Shown: positions 1 to 5,426, numbered from the stretch's first letter. The stretch: 5,535 nt of DNA from Rickettsiales bacterium (GCA_031284025.1 JAITAR010000096.1:1-5535), one strand, 5' to 3'. A program made the numbers and translations. Notes: generated by a model not told the origin, from the letters alone.

Positions 1-199
1 ACCCCAAATTTTTCAAACTATAGCCGCTGCTAACTATTTTATAGTCAAATTTTGATTCGGTTGCATACTTTTCTATTTTCGGGTCGCCTACGAGGAGAAC
101 ATCATATCCCTTTTCCTTCAGCCCCAAACCAACAGCTATGGCTGGAAGTATATGTCCCCCGGTGCCACCAGCTGTTAATATAATTTTTTTAGAATCCAT
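1..199 (-). CDS. murG: MurG, lipid II-forming N-acetylglucosaminyltransferase (N-terminal part, cut by window edge)
   Basis: MurG transfers GlcNAc from UDP-GlcNAc to lipid I, giving lipid II, on the inner face of the cytoplasmic membrane (peptidoglycan synthesis). The visible 66 residues begin MDSKKIILTAGGTGGHILPA. The glycine-rich loop GGTGGH at residues 11-16, followed by I-L-P-A, is the signature of the MurG N-terminal Rossmann domain, which binds the lipid acceptor. A second strand, YDVLLVGD, follows in the expected place. The start ATG (199-197) directly abuts the TAG stop of the preceding yraN gene (TAGATG). No Shine-Dalgarno is evident, so translation is probably coupled to the upstream gene. 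The remaining roughly 300 residues lie beyond the left edge. Identity is very likely; activity cannot be judged from this fragment. Confidence 0.95.
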   Translation of the reverse strand, partial: MDSKKIILTAGGTGGHILPAIAVGLGLKEKGYDVLLVGDPKIEKYATESKFDYKIVSSGYSLKNLG

Positions 200-538
200 C
201 TAGTCAGTACCAATAAAAATTTTAAATCTGAAGATATTTCTAAAAAAGATTATTCCAAACAAAATATTATAATCAATGTATACGTCGTTTTCCGATAAAA
301 ATATCTTCATAGCATTTTCTATGCGTTTTAATTGTTTTTTTCTCACCAACTCGGTTGTAAATTCTCCGTTTTTTCTGGCCTTAACTTCAAAGGCTACTAA
401 ATTTCTATTTCTTTTCGCTATTATGTCTATTTCTCCCAGACTAGTTTTATATCTTCTAGCCAAAATTCTATAGCCTCTGATGTATAGCTGAAAAATCATA
501 TAATACTCAGCAAAAAGACCGTAGTTGTACCTCTTCAT
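200..538 (-). CDS. yraN: YraN/UPF0102 family protein (PD-(D/E)XK nuclease fold)
   Basis: The YraN family has a small restriction-endonuclease-like fold; its cellular role is poorly defined. Seen here are the N-terminal G-x-x-A-E (residues 7-11), then R-Y-K-T-S-L-G-E-I-D-I-I with D38, and F-E-V-K with E51 and K53. Together these match the conserved AE / GEIDLI / VEVK core of the family and form a PD-(D/E)XK-type metal site. The chosen start is ATG 538-536, which gives 112 residues. It overlaps the upstream TGA as ATGA, a classic coupled junction, whereas the in-frame TTG six bases earlier has no such support. Family members are usually around 115-125 residues, so the protein is full length or slightly short. 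The C-terminal third is unusually rich in Phe and Ile. It is the third gene of the leftward operon and ends directly at the murG start. Confidence 0.9.
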   Translation of the reverse strand: MKRYNYGLFAEYYMIFQLYIRGYRILARRYKTSLGEIDIIAKRNRNLVAFEVKARKNGEFTTELVRKKQLKRIENAMKIFLSENDVYIDYNILFGIIFFRNIFRFKIFIGTD

Positions 539-1539
539 AGACAATTTTCATCTATGTTTTTTTCTTCGTCGAAATAATTTGGCTCTCTATAGATGGAATC
601 CAGATAATCTAGTTTATTTAGAAGATTGCAAGTCACTGCATATTTTTTGCGGTTTTCCAAAGTATTTGATAATTTTATCATATAAAACTTACTCCTGAGG
701 CTAGCATCGATCGTAGACCAATAGTTACCAATTTCCGGAAAATCAAGTATAAACACCTCTTTTGTTATTTTTAGATTTTCTATGGTGAAATTTACCCTGG
801 AAAAATTTACAGACACGTGGTTAAAAAATAATTTCCAGAAGTCGGCCGTAAGATAATTTAAAGCCAAGTCATTTCCCATTATTTTTTGACACATTGACTT
901 TCCACCTTCGAATGAAGTTTTCAGCATTTCTCCATGGCCAAAGCGCTCCTCAAAAATTTTCCAAAAAATTTTGTCCACCTCCACTAGATAGTTGTCAAAC
1001 TTCAGGGTATTTTTTAGATAATGGGTTTTCCCACTGCAGGATTTTCCAAAAAATACAATAAATTCTGGAGATCTATATAAAAATCTGTACATGGAATCTT
1101 CATCCATATAGTTTTTTACACTGTCAAATTTCCCCTCTGCCAATAGTCTGTTAAGAAAACTGCTGGAAATGCCATTAAATTTACTCTCAGCGGGGAAAAA
1201 CATAGTTTGAATTTTTGGATAGGCCTCTTTTTCTAAAAAATCCAGCTTCAATTCGTAGTTAACGTCATTGGCATTCCTAACACCTCTGACTATATAGCTA
1301 ATGTTATTTTCTCTACAGTAGTCTATCAGAGTGATATTTTCCCTGATGTCGTAGCTAATCCGGTAGGGACTCAGATGATAGATAATTCTGCCTATATCCA
1401 TGTTTTTACTGTTACTTCTGCCTACGGCTATCTTTACATTTTCTTCATCAAAGATCTTTATCGCTTCTCGGTACAGATACAAATGTCCAAAATGCATTGG
1501 ACTGGCAGACGTTGTAACTATGGCTTTTTTGGCTATCAC
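535..1539 (-). CDS. coaD: CoaD phosphopantetheine adenylyltransferase fused to a CoaE-like P-loop kinase domain
   Basis: Residues 1 to about 150 form a nucleotidyltransferase domain. PMHFGH (14-19) is the [T/H]xGH-type motif with the catalytic His, RGVRNANDVNYEL (85-97) matches the RG-[LIV]-R...D-[FY]-E-Y-E block of CoaD, and ISSSFLNRLL (124-133) matches its ISSS(L)V motif. CoaD adenylylates 4'-phosphopantetheine to dephospho-CoA. The chain continues without a break into a second domain (about 160-334). It has Walker A GKSCSGKT (165-172), VEVDK (187-190) at the position of the catalytic Asp of dephospho-CoA kinase, and VFILDFPEIG (262-271) where CoaE has its V-P-L-L-[FV]-E strand. The usual CoaE lid and the R-x-x-x-Q element are not obvious, so the kinase assignment is weaker than the CoaD one. 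Bacterial CoaD is normally a stand-alone protein of about 160 residues. The GTG start overlaps the RDD gene stop as GTGA; no later start keeps the conserved N-terminus. Confidence 0.82.
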   Translation of the reverse strand: MIAKKAIVTTSASPMHFGHLYLYREAIKIFDEENVKIAVGRSNSKNMDIGRIIYHLSPYRISYDIRENITLIDYCRENNISYIVRGVRNANDVNYELKLDFLEKEAYPKIQTMFFPAESKFNGISSSFLNRLLAEGKFDSVKNYMDEDSMYRFLYRSPEFIVFFGKSCSGKTHYLKNTLKFDNYLVEVDKIFWKIFEERFGHGEMLKTSFEGGKSMCQKIMGNDLALNYLTADFWKLFFNHVSVNFSRVNFTIENLKITKEVFILDFPEIGNYWSTIDASLRSKFYMIKLSNTLENRKKYAVTCNLLNKLDYLDSIYREPNYFDEEKNIDENCL

Positions 1540-2147
1540 CTTATTTCTATTACGTAGGTATTCGATATGTAGTCGTAGGCAGTCATTCTTCTTCTAGTGA
1601 ACAAGACCGGCAATACTATAGAAAATGGAACCAAAAAAATATTCCTCAGAGCCGTAAAAATTAGCACCCTACTAAAAATATCCATAAAAGATAGATTCTC
1701 ACTGTAGCCCGCTATAACCATTAGACTAAACATTGACTGCCCCACCGTTTTTCTGGCGACTAGCAAACACAATAGATTGTATAGAACTGGAATTGCGAAG
1801 AGAAAATAACTATAGACCTTGTTTTGCCCAATCCTCTCCGCCAACTTTTGTTTTATCTTTGAATAGGCCTCACTATTTATTTTGGTCTGCCCAGTAATTT
1901 TGCCCTTTAGGTTGCTGACCTTACCAGCGGCATCCACCTCCATTGAAATTTCCTTTTCCTTCATCGTATCGGCTATTATGGCTCTAATGTCATCTCTTGC
2001 CGGGAAAAATATAACGACCACAGCCATAGCGTAGACTATGGCAGAATCAAATAAAAAAGCCAAAAGTCTTCTATGGGGGCTAGCAAATGTCACCCTATAG
2101 GACCGATTCTCTGTATCCGTCAAATCACTTCCACTACTTTCCGCCAT
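1536..2147 (-). CDS. RDD family inner-membrane protein
   Basis: The protein has 203 residues and carries the RDD-domain signature. A first membrane helix (about 28-48) is preceded by R26-R27 and contains D34. A second helix (about 112-131) is followed by RKTVGQSMFSLMVI, matching the usual K-T-x-G-K-x-x-x-x-L-x-V. A third hydrophobic stretch (about 162-184) is followed by TRRRMTAYDYISNT, whose D192 fits the conserved final Asp. RDD proteins are integral membrane proteins, some implicated in ion exchange, mostly of unknown function. A hydrophilic, charged loop of roughly 60 residues (about 50-111) separates helices 1 and 2, which seems long for the family. ATG 2147 is preferred because GTGAG lies just upstream. 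An in-frame GTG at 2156 would add three residues but has no ribosome-binding site. It is the first gene of the leftward operon and overlaps the coaD fusion by 4 bp (GTGA). Confidence 0.88.
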   Translation of the reverse strand: MAESSGSDLTDTENRSYRVTFASPHRRLLAFLFDSAIVYAMAVVVIFFPARDDIRAIIADTMKEKEISMEVDAAGKVSNLKGKITGQTKINSEAYSKIKQKLAERIGQNKVYSYFLFAIPVLYNLLCLLVARKTVGQSMFSLMVIAGYSENLSFMDIFSRVLIFTALRNIFLVPFSIVLPVLFTRRRMTAYDYISNTYVIEIR

Positions 2148-2185
2148 CAAACTCACGATTTAATAGTAAATTGCCTGTAGAAAAA

Positions 2186-2213
2186 AATATATGAAACGTG
2201 GAAAAATTTTCAA
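2186..2213 (-). promoter_or_regulatory. Sigma70-type promoter of the leftward RDD-coaD-yraN-murG operon
   Basis: Read on the minus strand, TTGAAA (2213-2208; 5/6 to TTGACA) is followed after 16 bp by TATATT (2191-2186; 5/6 to TATAAT). Transcription would begin near 2179, giving a leader of roughly 30 nt before the RDD start at 2147. It is the best promoter-like pair upstream of this gene. The assignment is by consensus only. Confidence 0.55.
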
Positions 2214-2223
2214 GACTGTGTTT

Positions 2224-2285
2224 AATTCTAAAATCAAATAGAACAAATGCCAAACTATGACCAGTCACAATTTGATTTTAGAGTT
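2224..2285. repeat. Inverted repeat, 16-bp arms, 30-nt spacer
   Basis: The left arm AATTCTAAAATCAAAT (2224-2239) and the right arm ATTTGATTTTAGAGTT (2270-2285) are complementary at 15 of 16 positions. The mismatch is a T facing a G, which would be a wobble pair in RNA. The inner 12 bp are perfect. A smaller dyad, TGAC-CA-GTCA (2258-2267), lies inside the spacer. The arms are AT-rich and no T-run follows on either strand, so this is not a standard terminator. It sits just upstream of the leftward -35 box, compatible with a regulatory site, a structured RNA or a short-element remnant. Confidence 0.5.
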
Positions 2286-2315
2286 CCATAAAATAGTTTC
2301 CTGCTAGAGGATTGA

Positions 2316-2477
2316 ATGAATAGATCCACGCGCCACTTTCGGAAAAAAGCTATTCATGGCTATATCTTTGGGACGTTTGGCATAGAGATACATCTGCGGA
2401 ACTATTCCAATGGCGATGTTACTGCCGTAAATCACGGACCAAATTTTATTGGAGCCAATATTTTGTATAATTTCTAA
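2316..2477 (+). CDS. Possible small hypothetical protein (53 aa), or antisense shadow of a decayed gene
   Basis: An ATG at 2316 is preceded by AGAGG (2306-2310) at a 5-nt spacing, one of the best Shine-Dalgarno sequences in the window. The frame runs 53 codons to TAA and begins MNRSTRHFRKKAIHGY, a basic N-terminus, with a later YSNGDV segment. I recognise no family, signal peptide or membrane helix. No clear promoter lies directly upstream. The opposite strand is also open across this interval (2549 to 2304, 81 codons) without an early start codon, so only one of the two frames, if either, is likely to have been coding. Confidence is low. Confidence 0.22.
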   Translation: MNRSTRHFRKKAIHGYIFGTFGIEIHLRNYSNGDVTAVNHGPNFIGANILYNF

Positions 2478-2556
2478 TAAAAATCTATAGAATATATTGT
2501 AGAATATGGCTAATTTTTGGAAAAGTCTCTCAAAAACTCCTTGGCTATATTATTTA

Positions 2557-2594
2557 TTGAATAAATGATAGATTGTGTTATAATATTGTATAAT
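2557..2594 (+). promoter_or_regulatory. comM promoter with two perfect -10 boxes
   Basis: TTGAAT (2557-2562; the TTGA core matches) is followed by a 16-bp spacer and a perfect TATAAT (2579-2584). A second perfect TATAAT occurs ten bases on (2589-2594), although no good -35 is seen for it. Starts near 2591 or 2601 would give a very short leader of about 24 or 14 nt before the comM ATG at 2615. No Shine-Dalgarno precedes that ATG (AATCTTTTAGTCAT). Confidence 0.6.
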
Positions 2595-2614
2595 CTTGTA
2601 AATCTTTTAGTCAT

Positions 2615-4138
2615 ATGGTTGCGAAAATAAAAACTTTCACATTTCTTGGAGTAAATGTAGTTAACATTAACGTTGAAGTAAAATTATCATCCGGCATTGT
2701 TGCATTTAACATAGTGGGACTGCCGGATAAGGCGGTTAACGAATCCAGAGAGAGAATTAGAGCAAGCATAAATTCTATAGGTCTGAGTTTTCCCGCAAAG
2801 AGACTGACGGTGAATTTATCTCCCGCCTCTCTAAATAAGGAGGGAAGTTATTTAGATCTACCAATAGCTCTTGGACTTTTAGCGGAAATGGGCATAATCA
2901 CCCAGAGTGATCTGGATAAATATGCAGTCATGGGAGAACTGTCTCTCGATGGCACTGTGAATGCGGTGAATGGAGTGTTACCGGCCGCCATAAGTGCAGT
3001 GGAAAACGGTCTAGGTATCATCTGTCCAAAGCAATGTGCTCGGGAGGCACTGTGGGCCGATGAAAACATCAATATAATTGTTGCTGACAATCTACTAACT
3101 CTTGTGAATATCCTTAATGGTAAATGTAAAATCGATAGGCCGATTCTCAATAGAATAATAAGAGATACAAATTATCTGGACCTAAAAGATATATGTGGAC
3201 AAAGACAGGGAAAAAGGGCATTGGAAATAGCAGCGGCTGGAGGGCATAATATGCTTATGATTGGTCCTCCAGGAAGTGGCAAATCAATGTTAGCCCAGAG
3301 AATCATGGGAATTCTACCAGATCTGACAAATAGAGAAATTCTTGAAATTAACATAATAAATAGTGTGGCAGGAAAACTTATAAATGGTGAATTAATATCA
3401 GAGAGACCGTTTTTGGATCCGCACCATTCCTGTTCTATGCCAGCGATGGTTGGCGGTGGCAGTAGACCAAAACCTGGACAAATTTCCCTGGCACACAACG
3501 GTGTGCTATTTCTTGATGAACTGCCAGAATTTTCTAAACAAGTATTAGATTCTCTGAGACAACCGCTAGAAACGGGTAAAATATCTATAGCGAGGGCATT
3601 CCAGGATATCACCTATCCCGCCAGATTCCAACTGATTGCGGCCATGAATCCATGCAGGTGCGGGTATTTTCTGGACACAGCTAAACAGTGTAAAAGAGTT
3701 CCAAACTGTGCGAGAGAATATCAGGATAAAATATCGGGACCAATACTGGACCGCTTTGATCTATTTGTTGACATACCAAAGGTAAATATACTCCAGGAAA
3801 AAAATAAGAGTGTTTCAGTCAAAATTGAAAACTCTGCAGCTTACAAAGCAAGGGTAGAAAAAGCCCGAAATGCACAGGAGACAAGGTATAGTAGTAATAA
3901 GAATAAGCTCAATGCCTATGCCTCTAATGAGGAAATAGATAAGTTTATGAAACTTGATAGTGCTAGTGAAAAATTACTGGAGATTGCGAATAAAATGTAT
4001 AATTTCTCTATAAGAACATACAACAAACTTATCAAAGTAGCAAGAACCATAGCAGATTTAGGTGGTATAGAAAATATAGAGGAAAATCACATCGCAGAAG
4101 CTCTCATGTTTAAACACACTGAATTTTTATCCAGATAA
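2615..4138 (+). CDS. comM: ComM/YifB family Mg-chelatase-like AAA+ ATPase
   Basis: In naturally competent bacteria ComM is a hexameric helicase that promotes branch migration during integration of taken-up DNA. The family also occurs widely in species not known to be competent. The N-terminal ChlI/Lon-like domain (about 1-170) shows GLPDKAVNESRERIRASI (35-52) and DLPIALGLL (81-89). The AAA+ module follows, with Walker A GPPGSGKS (217-224), DPHHSCSMPAMVGGG (268-282), Walker B VLFLDE (297-302), sensor-1 N345 in NPCRCGY, and GPILDR (375-380) with the conserved Arg. Cysteines 347, 349, 359 and 365 may bind a metal. A C-terminal Mg-chelatase helical domain (about 410-505) completes the protein. 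At 507 residues it is full length, with no sign of damage. The ATG start gives the usual short lead-in M-x-A-K. It is monocistronic or first in its unit, behind the double -10 promoter. Confidence 0.97.
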   Translation: MVAKIKTFTFLGVNVVNINVEVKLSSGIVAFNIVGLPDKAVNESRERIRASINSIGLSFPAKRLTVNLSPASLNKEGSYLDLPIALGLLAEMGIITQSDLDKYAVMGELSLDGTVNAVNGVLPAAISAVENGLGIICPKQCAREALWADENINIIVADNLLTLVNILNGKCKIDRPILNRIIRDTNYLDLKDICGQRQGKRALEIAAAGGHNMLMIGPPGSGKSMLAQRIMGILPDLTNREILEINIINSVAGKLINGELISERPFLDPHHSCSMPAMVGGGSRPKPGQISLAHNGVLFLDELPEFSKQVLDSLRQPLETGKISIARAFQDITYPARFQLIAAMNPCRCGYFLDTAKQCKRVPNCAREYQDKISGPILDRFDLFVDIPKVNILQEKNKSVSVKIENSAAYKARVEKARNAQETRYSSNKNKLNAYASNEEIDKFMKLDSASEKLLEIANKMYNFSIRTYNKLIKVARTIADLGGIENIEENHIAEALMFKHTEFLSR

Positions 4139-4336
4139 ATCAATATAAAATTATAATTATATAATCATGAAGGCAACTACAGAATGTAACTAGGTCCATG
4201 ATATCATCATTACACTAGATAGATCATAAAATTTGCTAATACCGCTGATTTCGAAATTATGGATAAATTCAGCTTGATTTTGAAATTGAAGTAGAACTAA
4301 CTATTTCGCAATATGATTAGAAAGATTAGTATTACT
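4139..4336 (+). other. AT-rich leader region between comM and the cysteine synthase-family gene
   Basis: No terminator with a GC stem follows comM. Two perfect TATAAT boxes occur at 4152-4157 and 4160-4165, but neither has a convincing -35. A perfect 10-bp palindrome ATGATATCAT lies at 4198-4207. A weaker promoter candidate nearer the gene is TTGAAA (4280-4285), 16 bp, TATTTC (4302-4307), which would start transcription near 4313. I cannot decide which promoter serves the downstream gene or whether comM transcripts read through. Confidence 0.35.
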
Positions 4337-5260
4337 ATGAGATATTACGACAGTTATACGGATTTGATTGGTAATACTCCGATCGTCAGGCTAGCTAATA
4401 TGGATTTTCCGGTAGGTTTGAACGTATTTGCTAAAATGGAGTTGATGAATCCCGGTGGCAGCATAAAAGACAGAATGGCCAAAGGACTGATTGAAGCGGC
4501 GGAGAACAGTGGGGCTCTCAGGAGGGGCGACACAATCATTGAAGCTACCGCCGGTAATACAGGCATAGGATTAGCTTTTGTCGCCCTGAGAAAAGGCTAT
4601 CAGGTAATACTCGTTGTGCCAACAAAATTTTCTAGGGAAAAACATGATATCATGAGAGCATTAGGTGCAAAAGTAATAAGTACCCCAAAGGAAGAGGGAT
4701 TGGAAGGTTCCTTTAGAAAGATATCAGAAATTATGAAGGAAAATAAAAATGTGGTCTATCTGGATCAGTTTAGCAACATGAATAATCCTAAAATTCACTT
4801 CGAAACAACGGCTGCGGAAATATACAGTGATCTAGACGGACAGATTGACTATTTTGTTGCTGGAGCCGGTTCCGGCGGCACAATCTGTGGGGTTCTGAAA
4901 TACCTAAAAACGAAAAATAATAAAGTTATCGGTATTCTAGCCGACCCAATTGGCTCTATCATGGGTGGTGGTGTAGAGAAATGCTATAGCATTGAAGGCA
5001 TAGGAAATAATTTTATGCCAAAGACTATGGATATGTCACTGATTGATAAAATCTTTAAGGTTAGTGATGAAGAAGCATTTCATGAGGTTAGAGAATTAGC
5101 TCTTAGAGAGGGAATACTGGCTGGTTCATCTTCCGGTGCGATACTGGCTGCCGCTAGAAAATTCAGCAAAGATTTTCCCCACGGCAATCTTGTTGTACTT
5201 CTGCCAGATAGGGGAGATAGATATCTAAGTAAGGATATATACGGGGTTAGTTCTGGCTAA
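4337..5260 (+). CDS. PLP-dependent cysteine synthase / cystathionine beta-synthase family enzyme
   Basis: This is a fold-type II PLP enzyme that replaces the beta-substituent of (O-acetyl)serine with sulfide or homocysteine. Seen here: IGNTPIVRL (11-19), the PLP lysine K44 in GGSIKDRMAKG, the substrate loop TAGNTG (71-76), the phosphate-binding GAGSGGT (176-182), GIG (221-223), SSSGA (264-268) and DRGDRYLS (291-298). Several segments look closer to cystathionine beta-synthase than to CysK: EKHDIMRALGAKVISTP, the stretch around VIGI..ADPIGSI, EGIG..F.P and KVSDEEAF. The DRGDRYLS ending is CysM-like. There is no N-terminal heme region and no C-terminal CBS-domain pair; it is the catalytic core alone. 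ATG 4337 gives 307 residues and puts IGNTP at the usual distance from the N-terminus. An in-frame ATG at 4313 would add eight residues. Neither start has a good Shine-Dalgarno. A terminator follows at 5330. Confidence 0.92.
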   Translation: MRYYDSYTDLIGNTPIVRLANMDFPVGLNVFAKMELMNPGGSIKDRMAKGLIEAAENSGALRRGDTIIEATAGNTGIGLAFVALRKGYQVILVVPTKFSREKHDIMRALGAKVISTPKEEGLEGSFRKISEIMKENKNVVYLDQFSNMNNPKIHFETTAAEIYSDLDGQIDYFVAGAGSGGTICGVLKYLKTKNNKVIGILADPIGSIMGGGVEKCYSIEGIGNNFMPKTMDMSLIDKIFKVSDEEAFHEVRELALREGILAGSSSGAILAAARKFSKDFPHGNLVVLLPDRGDRYLSKDIYGVSSG

Positions 5261-5329
5261 ACGGCTTTGTTTTTCGTTGGTTTTAGCTAAAAATTATTCT
5301 TAGATAGTGGCTGTGATCTTTTTCTGGCG

Positions 5330-5353
5330 CTGTAGCCTTTGGCTATAGTTTTT
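5330..5353 (+). terminator. Rho-independent terminator of the cysteine synthase-family gene
   Basis: CTGTAGCC (5330-5337), a TTT loop, and GGCTATAG (5341-5348) form an 8-bp stem with one G-U pair, followed at once by TTTTT (5349-5353). It lies 70 bases past the stop codon. The T-run is present only in the rightward direction, so it ends plus-strand transcription and insulates the next gene. Confidence 0.78.
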
Positions 5354-5358
5354 AGAGC

Positions 5359-5386
5359 TTTACAATTACGGAAGACATGTTATTAT
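5359..5386 (+). promoter_or_regulatory. Promoter of the exported-protein gene
   Basis: TTTACA (5359-5364; 5/6 to consensus), a 16-bp spacer and TATTAT (5381-5386; 5/6) lie directly after the terminator. Transcription would begin near 5393, about 34 nt before the start codon. Its position between a terminator and a gene with a good ribosome-binding site supports it. Confidence 0.55.
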
Positions 5387-5394
5387 CCATCTAG

Positions 5395-5410
5395 ATTTTA
5401 AATTTAAAAT
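5395..5410. promoter_or_regulatory. 16-bp perfect palindrome at the predicted transcription start (possible operator)
   Basis: ATTTTAAATTTAAAAT is its own reverse complement. It begins within a few bases of the start predicted from the promoter at 5359-5386 and ends just before the AGAAGG ribosome-binding site. That is a typical place for a repressor operator or a translation-affecting hairpin. Being purely A/T, it could also arise by chance in an AT-rich leader. Confidence 0.35.
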
Positions 5411-5426
5411 TTAAAGAAGGATGACT

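Larger units (their letters stand above)
2148..2614. other. Divergent intergenic region between the leftward operon and comM
   Basis: About 460 bp lie between the two divergent genes, which is long compared with the tight packing to its left. From left to right it holds the leftward promoter (2186-2213), a 16-bp inverted repeat (2224-2285), a stretch with more coding-like GC content (about 2316-2460) that is open in both directions, a very AT-rich tract (2460-2575), and the comM promoter (2557-2594). I recognise no RNA gene or mobile element. The middle part may be a small gene or the remains of a decayed one. Confidence 0.6.

Noticed and set aside
276..473. Plus-strand 65-codon frame opposite yraN
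   Set aside because: It is antisense to the conserved GEIDII and FEVK motifs of yraN; a chance frame.
1375..1597. Plus-strand open frames across the coaD / RDD junction
   Set aside because: They lie antisense to the conserved CoaD N-terminus and the RDD C-terminus, lack ribosome-binding sites and show no recognisable motifs.
2848..3612. Two long open frames (100 and 146 codons) on the minus strand inside comM
   Set aside because: They are fully antisense to a well conserved gene whose motifs span the whole interval, have no ribosome-binding sites and resemble no family; they are shadows of comM codon use.
4167..4193. Eight-codon frame MKATTECN with one Cys ahead of the cysteine synthase-family gene, a possible leader peptide
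   Set aside because: It has a single Cys codon, no Shine-Dalgarno, and no terminator/antiterminator pair after it; the predicted starts at the nearby TATAAT boxes would barely include its ATG.
4244..4273. Short inverted repeat GCTGA ... TCAGC in the leader of the PLP enzyme gene
   Set aside because: Only 5 bp of perfect pairing around a 20-nt loop; within chance expectation.
4354..4566. Minus-strand 70-codon frame opposite the PLP enzyme
   Set aside because: It is antisense to the IGNTP, PLP-lysine and TAGNTG motifs; no independent support.
5255..5287. Hairpin GGCTAAA / TTTAGC across the stop codon of the PLP enzyme
   Set aside because: The stem is short and A/T-rich, the loop is long and an A-run rather than a T-run follows; the real terminator is at 5330-5353.
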